Part shown: positions 1-6,800 of the stretch, piece after piece | Layout: each line of letters begins with the position of its first letter | Numbering within the stretch: position 1 is the stretch's first letter | Assembly (NCBI GenBank): GCA_029934675.1 | Contig: JAOZLT010000049.1 | Coordinates: 1-8,915 of the forward strand | DNA from: Candidatus Altimarinota bacterium | GTDB lineage: Bacteria; Patescibacteriota; Gracilibacteria; UM-FILTER-43-11 | Reading direction: 5' to 3' | Length of the DNA: 8,915 bases | The notes under the pieces: model-generated | The model's input: only the letters and a program-made list of their open reading frames with translations | Database searches by the model: none | Told to the model about the DNA's origin: nothing | Program-made: the position numbers and the translations under genes

Positions 1-49
1 TTAACAGTGAATTATGTTTTATTGTTTGACTTTTTCCTTTAACGGGCAC

Positions 50-91
50 TCTCGGACATGACTGGCGAATAGCCAGACTTGCTATCCGAGA
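50..91. repeat. Nested inverted repeat
   Basis: The outer arms TCTCGGA (50-56) and TCCGAGA (85-91) are perfectly complementary over 7 bp. Inside them CTGGC (62-66) pairs with GCCAG (72-76) around the loop GAATA. The two stems are nested, so as RNA or single-stranded DNA this would fold as one long interrupted hairpin. No T-run follows, which argues against a terminator. It could be a structured RNA end, a recombination or protein-binding site, or part of a dispersed intergenic repeat. Confidence 0.5.
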
Positions 92-133
92 ATCTCACGG
101 TGGACTGATATTCTGCTATCTGTTTTCTGGGAG

Positions 134-173
134 ATTCCCCCCCGCCTCTAGCGGGGAGAATGACAGGGGGAAT
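134..173. repeat. GC-rich intergenic palindrome
   Basis: CCCCGC (140-145) pairs with GCGGGG (151-156) around a 5-nt loop. An alternative, wider pairing joins ATTCCCCC (134-141) with GGGGGAAT (166-173). The two pairings overlap, so only one can form at a time. The GC content contrasts sharply with the AT-rich surroundings. There is no adjacent U-tract on either strand. It looks like a small dispersed palindromic element, but copy number cannot be judged from one window. Confidence 0.5.
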
Positions 174-222
174 AATTATGAGTTCCACGCCTACTGCGGG
201 ACAGGTAGGAATTAGAAATTTA

Positions 223-278
223 ATTAAGAATTAAAAATTAAGAATTAAATCAGAAATGAGAAATGAGAAATCAGAAAT
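223..278. repeat. AT-rich short tandem repeats
   Basis: A 13-nt word, ATTAAGAATTAAA, occurs at 223-235 and again at 237-249 (period 14). It is followed by four copies of AGAAAT at a strict 7-nt spacing (252, 259, 266, 273). Similar degenerate A/T words continue to about 365. This looks like slippage-prone spacer DNA rather than a coding or regulatory element. Confidence 0.6.
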
Positions 279-370
279 ATTGTTTTGGTTATTCTAAATT
301 AATTAAAATTATGAGTTATGAATTAAATCACAAATCAAAAATGATAAATCATAAATTAATTGAAAGCTTA

Positions 371-2086
371 TCATTCGTATTGCTTTCTCATCTCTTGAAA
401 TTTCTCCTCCCCCATATCATTCTTCAGTTTTTCCTGCATCGCTTTTACAACAGGTGGAGCATCTGAGCCTGCAGTTATTACTTTTTTCATCATCGCCATA
501 GGGTTTAATCCTTCAAGACCAGTTTCTCGTTTTTTAGGATTCAACATTTCTTTCAGTACAATGATCATTGCCTTTTTAACCTTTTCGGGAATGTGGGGAT
601 TGTTTGGTATTTCAGTTTCGAGTAAATGTTTAGCTGTTTTAGGGCTATCTACAACATATTTTCCAATCCTTGGTTTTCTCTTTTTTACTATTTCAGCACT
701 TGCTTCTCGTATAAAAGAATCCAACACAGCAGATCTTGGATTGGATATTTTTGGGATAATCGCATATGCTTCCAGCTCTGGTGCCAAGTTACCGGTTATC
801 GGAATTAGGTCATGATTACTTAAATCAAGATTCATTGTTGGTAATTTGGTATTCGGATAAAACTTGAGTTGATAGTTTCTGCATTCAATATCGTTATCCG
901 CAAAATATTTAAATGCTTCTTCGATTACATCCAAATTTTCTCCTGGTACACCTGTTATATAATCAACTGTTAAATCCTGATTAGATTGCCTTGTTTTATC
1001 ACGTATTATTCGAGTTAATTCTGGAGTATTTTGTGGGCGCATAAATGTTTTTAGAATCTTTTCCTCAAAGCTTTGTATGCCGAATACGATTGTATCGCAA
1101 CCGGCCTTACGCATAAGATTATAGTCTGAGACATCTAGTGGTGCGATGATACTTGGATGATGATACGCAGTCCAACTTATATAGCTATCCATTCCTCGCC
1201 CGATAATCTCACGACAAAATTCCTGTATCCATTTCTGCTGAAAAAACATGATATTGGAATTGGTGAAAGTGAACATAAAAAACCCAGCCTCATTGGCCAA
1301 ATATTCCAACTCATCAACTACTCGTTTTGGAGAAAAAAATATTAGTTTTTCCTCGTATTGCGGAACACTACAATAAGTACAATTAAATGGACATCCTCGA
1401 TTTACATCCAGCCCCTGAGATGCATAAATAATACCCATATCATACTCGCCTAAATCACCTGATTCTATAACGGGCTTGTAGTAATTTTGATAAAAAGTGT
1501 TATGTTCCAGGTCAAGAAAAGGTGTAGCTTCAAATTCATCCTGCTTAAAACTTAACTTATAGCCTCTTTGCATATTACCATTTTCATAAGCCCACAAACC
1601 ATCAGTTCCCAATAGCTCGTTTCTGGAAAGCATTTCATCAATAACCTTTTCTCCTACGCCCTGTACAACACCAACTGATTTAAAACCGATATCAATAAAT
1701 AGTTCTAGAGTTTTTAGCGGTTCGGAGCTAGGTAGCGGACCTCCGAATAATATTGGTTTGTTGAGTAAACTGGCGTGTGCTTTATCAAGTATGCGAAGGA
1801 TATGGTTTATATTCCAGGAGTTTACATGAAAGCCTATATAACGATAATTTTCTTCATTATCAATAAGCCATTTACCCAATTCTTCCGGTCCCTCTGTACC
1901 AGCTTTACGCCCCGTGGTATCCAGAACTTGGACACTGTGTCCTTTATTTTTGAGATATCCTGCGATCCTATTAAGTCCGAGATGATTTTCGGGAGGAGAA
2001 GAAACTCCCATCTCGTTTTTTGAAAAATCGGGATTGATGAGGAGAATATCAGCGTTGTTGGTGGTTGGTATTGGTTGGAATTGCAT
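371..2086 (-). CDS. B12-binding-domain radical SAM protein
   Basis: A 571-residue cytoplasmic protein with the layout of the large B12-binding radical SAM family. Residues 11-150 resemble the Rossmann-like cobalamin-binding fold: a first strand (DILLINPD), an HLGLNRIAGYLKNKGH helix, GGPLP at 115-119 and a degenerate QGVGEK turn at 142-147. The usual DxHxxG signature is not visible; the matching place reads DTTGRKAG (56-63), so lower-ligand histidine coordination of cobalamin is doubtful. The radical SAM core follows, with the 4Fe-4S ligands C232, C236 and C239 in RGCPFNCTYC. GIQSF (336-340) and DYITGVPGE (375-383) are typical later strands of the barrel. A charged helical tail of about 110 residues ends the protein. 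The ATG at 2086 is preferred because the next Met, residue 26, would remove the first strand. No Shine-Dalgarno is seen. It lies alone in its orientation, 279 nt from the next gene, so context gives no substrate. The family is secure; the reaction is unknown. Confidence 0.9.
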   Translation of the reverse strand: MQFQPIPTTNNADILLINPDFSKNEMGVSSPPENHLGLNRIAGYLKNKGHSVQVLDTTGRKAGTEGPEELGKWLIDNEENYRYIGFHVNSWNINHILRILDKAHASLLNKPILFGGPLPSSEPLKTLELFIDIGFKSVGVVQGVGEKVIDEMLSRNELLGTDGLWAYENGNMQRGYKLSFKQDEFEATPFLDLEHNTFYQNYYKPVIESGDLGEYDMGIIYASQGLDVNRGCPFNCTYCSVPQYEEKLIFFSPKRVVDELEYLANEAGFFMFTFTNSNIMFFQQKWIQEFCREIIGRGMDSYISWTAYHHPSIIAPLDVSDYNLMRKAGCDTIVFGIQSFEEKILKTFMRPQNTPELTRIIRDKTRQSNQDLTVDYITGVPGENLDVIEEAFKYFADNDIECRNYQLKFYPNTKLPTMNLDLSNHDLIPITGNLAPELEAYAIIPKISNPRSAVLDSFIREASAEIVKKRKPRIGKYVVDSPKTAKHLLETEIPNNPHIPEKVKKAMIIVLKEMLNPKKRETGLEGLNPMAMMKKVITAGSDAPPVVKAMQEKLKNDMGEEKFQEMRKQYE

Positions 2087-2107
2087 ATTAGTTGTTATTT
2101 CGTTGGT

Positions 2108-2136
2108 ATTTTAGTTCATTTTTTAAACTTAGCCAA
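2108..2136 (-). promoter_or_regulatory. Putative promoter of the radical SAM gene
   Basis: Read on the minus strand, TTGGCT (plus 2136-2131) is followed after exactly 17 nt by TAAAAT (plus 2113-2108). That is 4/6 and 5/6 matches to sigma-70-type boxes. Transcription would start near 2101, leaving a leader of about 14 nt before the ATG at 2086. Such a short leader fits the lack of a Shine-Dalgarno. AT-rich DNA produces chance matches, so confidence is moderate. Confidence 0.45.
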
Positions 2137-2184
2137 TCCCACGTATTATTAACTAACAACAACCAACTCATTGCCCACTTGTCT

Positions 2185-2353
2185 GAACCTCTGATTCTCT
2201 GGATTAAACTGATTTACCAGGATGGATTAAATTGATAAAACAGATTCATTAAATCCTAAGAATCCATCCGGATACATCTCAGAAATCCTGTGAATCAGAT
2301 ATTCCTGAAAATCCTAAAAAATCAATCCGTATAATCCTGCACATCCGCGGTTC
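2185..2353. repeat. Large imperfect palindrome of GGATT/AATCC words
   Basis: The left half carries repeated GGATTAAA/CTGATT-like words and the right half their complements (AATCC, AATCAG) at roughly 8-12 nt intervals. The outermost 30 nt of the two arms, GAACC at 2185 against GGTTC ending at 2353, are complementary at 22 of 30 positions; the inner parts pair less well. No reading frame of note crosses it. Spacers of this style recur in many unrelated bacterial genomes, from general memory, but I know no established function. It separates the two leftward genes and could fold into a long hairpin in any read-through transcript. Confidence 0.55.
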
Positions 2354-2365
2354 TGCGTTTACCCC

Positions 2366-2725
2366 CTACTCTTTCCCCTCCTCACTCCTACATATTTTAT
2401 CATGTTTACCTGCGGATAATGGATTTGCTAAAAGCACTACTATTCGACTAGATATATTTGAAATTACATCTAAATGTTCTCTGTGTTCGTGTGCACTAAT
2501 ATCTGGTTCCATTTGAATATGCTCTAGATTTAAAATTACACTTGTTAACAGATTTCTAATCTCTGCTCCACGGCGTAATAGTTGACCATCATTAACTTCC
2601 TTTGCTCCATCACGATCTTCGGATAACAATTCGTGTATGTAAGGTTGATGTTCACTACTAGCACTAGCATCTAACAAACTTGTTAAAACCTCCTCACATT
2701 TTTGATAGCCTCTCTCTAAATCCAT
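2366..2725 (-). CDS. Small helical protein of unknown function
   Basis: A 119-residue soluble protein that I do not recognise. It has no signal peptide or membrane segment and is predicted by eye to be mostly helical, with helices near 3-20, 45-71 and 79-100. Visible oddities are a histidine-rich turn (HEHREH, 79-84) and two cysteines (C10, C112), too few to suggest a zinc finger. The acidic and basic residues are mixed and the tail is charged. The ATG at 2725 is the first in the frame near the divergent promoter region, and no Shine-Dalgarno precedes it. It is transcribed away from the membrane and surface-protein genes, and a dyad sits about 26 nt upstream of its start. That layout would suit a small regulator, but no DNA-binding helix-turn-helix is evident, so this is only a guess. 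Confidence 0.6.
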   Translation of the reverse strand: MDLERGYQKCEEVLTSLLDASASSEHQPYIHELLSEDRDGAKEVNDGQLLRRGAEIRNLLTSVILNLEHIQMEPDISAHEHREHLDVISNISSRIVVLLANPLSAGKHDKICRSEEGKE

Positions 2726-2750
2726 AATATTATTTATATAATAATGATTA

Positions 2751-2769
2751 ATACTCTAGCTTAGAGTAT
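2751..2769. promoter_or_regulatory. Perfect 8-bp dyad, candidate operator
   Basis: ATACTCTA (2751-2758) and TAGAGTAT (2762-2769) are perfect inverted repeats around the 3-nt centre GCT. The right arm overlaps the putative -10 box of the leftward gene (2765-2770), a position expected for a repressor site. It might instead form a small hairpin at the start of the leftward transcript. Confidence 0.45.
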
Positions 2770-2791
2770 AAGATTTTAGATACTTTGTCAA
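2765..2791 (-). promoter_or_regulatory. Putative promoter of the 119-residue gene
   Basis: On the minus strand a perfect TTGACA (plus 2791-2786) is followed after 15 nt by TATACT (plus 2770-2765), a 5/6 match to the -10 consensus. The 15-nt spacer is shorter than ideal. The start codon at 2725 lies about 40 nt beyond the -10 box. The dyad at 2751-2769 overlaps this -10. Confidence 0.45.
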
Positions 2792-2821
2792 TAGTATATA
2801 AAAATAAACATTCTTGGAGGA

Positions 2822-2850
2822 TTGATTTTTAGAGTGAAAAATGATATAAT
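2822..2850 (+). promoter_or_regulatory. Extended -10 promoter for the surface-protein operon
   Basis: TTGATT (2822-2827, 4/6 to the -35 consensus) is followed after exactly 17 nt by a perfect TATAAT (2845-2850). TG sits one base upstream of it (2842-2843), making an extended -10. Transcription would begin near 2857. This leaves about 20 nt before the ATG at 2877 and almost no leader before the alternative TTG at 2862. It probably drives both rightward genes. Confidence 0.65.
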
Positions 2851-2876
2851 ATATAGATTATTTGAAACATATATTA

Positions 2877-3839
2877 ATGTTCTGGAAAAAACCGAAAATC
2901 AATAAAATCAACAAAGACGGTAAGCAAGGAATTAGTATAGAGATTTTAACGAACGAAAAAGATCCTGAGCAATTGGCGGAGGAAATGGCAGAGAAAATGG
3001 CTACAAAGATGACGAAAAAAATCTCTGAAAAGATTACCAAGAAATTTAACGAGAAGGTTCGAGAAATTATTCCAAATCAACCTGCCAATCAAGTAATTTA
3101 TACAACTAAAAATACTTACAGCGACTATGATTCTAATAAGAGTTATTTTGGTTTTTATATTTATGCAGTTCTTCTTCTAGCTCTTATTTTGACAGTGGGC
3201 GGTCTTTCCGGCTTTTTATGGCATGAATCAAGCAACAAAACTGTAAATCATGAACTGATTGCTGAGATAAATCGAGTTAAGGGAGAGGATGGATTTTTTG
3301 TACCCTCTGAAAAACAATTTGTCGGTAATCCCGAAGGTAATCGGCTGAAGGGTTCTGCAGGAGAGCAGAAGCCAGTTAATCCAGTGGGGATACCCTTGGT
3401 AGAAAAACAGACTGAAGAGTCAAAATATGCGAATGCCAGATTTGATTCATGTGGACTTATAAGTAATTTTTGGACTGAAAAATGGTATTCGGGACTAAGG
3501 AAAATGCTTACTGAAGATGAAAAAGATATTTCAGATATTACAAGTGCATGTTTTTCGAGCAATGCGGGTTTATTCGTCTTTATTCTGCCAGGTAATTTTT
3601 GTGAGTCATCTGTCATTTACCACTTTGACGTTGATAGTAAGGAGCTATTAAAAACCAAGTCAGAATCGGATTATGAATGCCTAGGAACTGTTGAGCAATT
3701 TGGGAAAAGAGTAGGAAATATTTTAAAGCTAAAGGGATATGGAGAAAAAGATGGATGTGAGTGGACTGATTATTATGATTACAACTACACAAACAACACT
3801 TTTGAACTGAAAACAAGATCTGACGACTGCGCCACCTAA
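2877..3839 (+). CDS. Single-pass membrane protein with six-Cys outer domain
   Basis: No family recognised. Numbered from the ATG at 2877 it has 320 residues; an in-frame TTG at 2862 would add five. I prefer the ATG because the promoter at 2822-2850 leaves a plausible leader for it. The cytoplasmic part has a lysine- and methionine-rich helix (about 31-65, EEMAEKMATKMTKKISEK and onward) that could be amphipathic or coiled-coil. A transmembrane segment follows at about 90-115 (FYIYAVLLLALILTVGGLSG). The roughly 200-residue outer part starts with a linker rich in Gly, Pro and charged residues, then a compact domain with six cysteines (192, 225, 242, 268, 294, 318) and many aromatics. The even number suggests three disulfides outside the membrane. 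It ends 23 nt before the giant surface-protein gene, so co-transcription and a joint role at the envelope are likely, for example anchoring, export or assembly. That role is inferred only from position. Confidence 0.75.
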   Translation: MFWKKPKINKINKDGKQGISIEILTNEKDPEQLAEEMAEKMATKMTKKISEKITKKFNEKVREIIPNQPANQVIYTTKNTYSDYDSNKSYFGFYIYAVLLLALILTVGGLSGFLWHESSNKTVNHELIAEINRVKGEDGFFVPSEKQFVGNPEGNRLKGSAGEQKPVNPVGIPLVEKQTEESKYANARFDSCGLISNFWTEKWYSGLRKMLTEDEKDISDITSACFSSNAGLFVFILPGNFCESSVIYHFDVDSKELLKTKSESDYECLGTVEQFGKRVGNILKLKGYGEKDGCEWTDYYDYNYTNNTFELKTRSDDCAT

Positions 3840-3862
3840 TCCCTATTTCCTGCAATCTGTAA

Positions 3863-6800
3863 ATGCCTAAAATAAAAAGTAAACAAACACTGGCAATCAA
3901 GGAAAATAAAAAGCTGTCAGCTACATTTATTTTTGTCTTTTTTGCATTAATCTCGTCACTGATTTATTGGCAATTTACAAAGGCTGCTGTCTCATCTTAC
4001 AATTTCTCAGGTATTACAAATCCATCTGGCACTCATATAGCTCGTTCATTTGAGGTTGATATACAATTCCCGACAAACGGCGCACTGACACTTGATACTT
4101 TAACAGATGATGGATCTCCGACAGGTACGCCAGAAATCAAGGATAATATCTACAGATTTGGTAATGATGCTGAAGCAACAAATGATGAATATACAAAGAT
4201 TTCCACATCAGACGACAGCCATTGGCAAACCCCCAATCCGGGATTTAGTGATATGACGGCATTTTGGGCACAATATACTATTGCGGAATCCCCTGCAAAT
4301 ATTACACAAATTGACATTAATCTGGAGGGTTACCAGGGCGGAACCCCACAAGGAGGAAGAAAGGCGTGGTTAGGCGTATGGGTACCAGGCGCTCCAACTC
4401 CATATTGGAAAACTCTTGAAGCTGCTCAAAAAACTACTGATTATGTATATTCAGGAACATTAACAACTAATCTTGAGGACTATATTGACAGCAACGATAA
4501 ACTTACAATTATTTTTTATAATGAGGATGAGTTTGATTCGCTTCTAGTGGATTATGTAAATGTGGATGTAACATCTGGTCTATCAGTTGCCCCACCTGCG
4601 ATTCTTTCTGCCTTAATTGATGACCCTGACAATGGAGATCGAAAACTTAGCGTAGGCGATACTATTACTTTAACTTTCGATAAAGACACCAATGCCCCTG
4701 CTGTTGCTACTAAGGCGGATATAGATAATCTTATTCTATTCCCTACATCAAATGATGTAGATGGACTTACTTATAATCATCTTATCGGCGCAGATTATAT
4801 TGGTACATGGAGCTCAAACACTTTCGCGAATGACACTCTTACTATCACTGTAACAAATGGGATAATTAATCTGGCAAACCGTGAAGTTGAATTGAAAATG
4901 GGAGAAATAATTCAGATAAAGGCAGATGGAACTAATGATTTAAAGGATAGTGGAGAAGCATCAGATGCTTCAGCTTCATTCGTTGCAATTACAGGCAATT
5001 GGGGTCTTAGACCCGACGACGATGTAACTTATGCATCAGATCATAATGCCAATGCTCATATATATGAAGTAGCATTGCTGAATAAATATCATTATCGCCA
5101 TGCTACAGCATACCAGAGCAGAGGTGATTTAACATATGTAGGACACTTACCAATATCAACTTATGCTATTGGTAGACGTCCGATTGACGGTTTTATATAT
5201 GCAGCTGAAAACGGTACTGATGATGGAAAACTTTCCTGGATGGATCCTGAGAAAAAAGATACTACTTCTACAGCTCCAGATGGCTATGATCCAGCGACAC
5301 TTGGTAATCCATATGGGCGAGGCACAATAGGAACTTTAGGACCAACAGTAGAAGAATATTACAGACTTGTATTTACCGCATCTGGAATTTTATACGGCGC
5401 TGCTAATAACAATAAACTCTATCGGGTTTATGACTCAATTCAGGTAGGAGCTCCTGCAAGTACTCATGGTGCTGTAGATAATTTGGCAGGCGATCCGATA
5501 TGCACTATGATGCCAGATTTAGGAGATGTCCCGAATTTACAATTAACTGAGAATGGTTCGGCGGATTTTGCTTTCGATTCCGATGGTAAATTACTTTTAA
5601 TATCTAACGATATTTTGTATTGGGTAGAAACTGGTCCGTTAGTTGGGGGTATAATTACTGGTCCATGTGTAGCTCATGCGATAAAAGACACTAATCTTTC
5701 AGAAATAAGCGGACTGGCGTTCACAAAAGGTGGAGTAATGCATGTTTCAACTTTCTTACCTACAAATCGTAAATTAACCACGGTTGATCCGGAAAACGGA
5801 AATATATCAAATACCTCAGATTTTACACCCGATCAGGATATTTATGACCTTGGTAGTGTTCCAAAGTGGACGGATATTGAAATCGTAAAAAGTGATGGCG
5901 GATTGGAATTTGAGCCAGGGACAAATGAGATATATACGCTTACTGTATCGAATGATGCAGATGTTCTGGATCCAAATCTAAGTGATGCCCGAGGTCCGAT
6001 TTTTGTTCGAGATACTCTACCTGAAGGCTTCACTTTCGTATCCGTTTCCGGTGTAGATTGGTCATGCGACCATGTTGGTCAGCTTATTGAGTGCGTTAAT
6101 CCGAATAACTTAGTAAAAGGCGCTAGCTTTCCACCGATTACGGTTACTGTATTTGTTGAAAATAATGCTGTTAGTCCAAACCCACCATATGAGCCTCCGG
6201 AAGGTGTGATGTTAAATACCGCTTGTGTAGATTCGACTACTTTTGAGGAATTTGATTCGGAAGATTGCGATACTGAGCCTACTCCGGTTGGTTGGCCACA
6301 AATGGAAATAGATAAAACTCCATCTGATGCGATTGTTAATCCTGGACAGACTGGATTGGTTTACACTTTACGCATAAGAAATAATAGAACTGTAACGGGA
6401 TCAGGTGTGCAGGTCACAGATTCAGTTGCAGAAGGACTACTGGCAACGTATTTGGAAAACCTAAGAAATGTTACCACTACAAATTGCGGGCACATGGCTG
6501 AAACTACGATTAAAGTTAAAGGCTCAGATTTAAAAGCGGGGGAAAATCCTGCATCTGCTAACCTTTTAATTGATAGTACTGTAGTGCCGGTTGATATTCC
6601 TGATGGTGCTGATAATAGTGGTGTTGCATCGGCTATAGCATCTGCAATAAATGCGGAGGGAACTCATCATGGTATTGCGGATGAAAATGTTGTTTCAGTA
6701 TTTCATGGCGTTTCTGGCCTTGGTTCGAATGGAAAGATAATTGATACATCAGCATTAATTGCTGCCATTGATTTAGTAGATATTACTGATACAGATACCG

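Larger units (their letters stand above)
1..370. other. Non-coding left flank with palindromes and AT-rich repeats
   Basis: I see no convincing gene here. The left part (about 1-210) has mixed base composition and contains several inverted repeats, listed separately at 50-91 and 134-173. A further 5-bp pair is CCTAC at 190-194 with GTAGG at 205-209. The right part (about 212-365) is almost pure A/T with short tandem words. No arm is followed by a T-run on either strand, so I cannot point to an intrinsic terminator for the leftward radical SAM gene that ends at 371. I saw no tRNA-like cloverleaf. Confidence 0.6.

Noticed and set aside
36..95. Integron attC-like or tRNA-like structure
   Set aside because: The core-site consensus sequences are not matched and no cloverleaf with an anticodon arm can be drawn; only a nested hairpin is supported.
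223..278. CRISPR array
   Set aside because: The repeat units are 7-14 nt with no regular unique spacers, so this is simple tandem AT-rich sequence.
322..350. AT-only hairpin followed by Ts downstream of the radical SAM gene on the minus strand
   Set aside because: The stem is only 4-5 A/T-rich base pairs with a tiny loop, too weak to call a terminator.
263..2023. Plus-strand open frames of 60-84 codons at and across the radical SAM gene
   Set aside because: They overlap the radical SAM gene on the opposite strand, whose motifs are unambiguous.
2834..2905. A 23-codon GTG-started frame after GGAGG (2816-2820), possible leader peptide
   Set aside because: The spacing from GGAGG to the GTG is 13 nt and the frame overlaps the proposed -10 box and the next gene's start. 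The GGAGG would lie upstream of the predicted transcription start, so it probably is not a ribosome binding site.
3248..3900. Minus-strand open frames opposite the membrane-protein gene
   Set aside because: They lie antisense to a better-supported gene with a clear promoter, a membrane segment and operon context. They show no recognisable domain.
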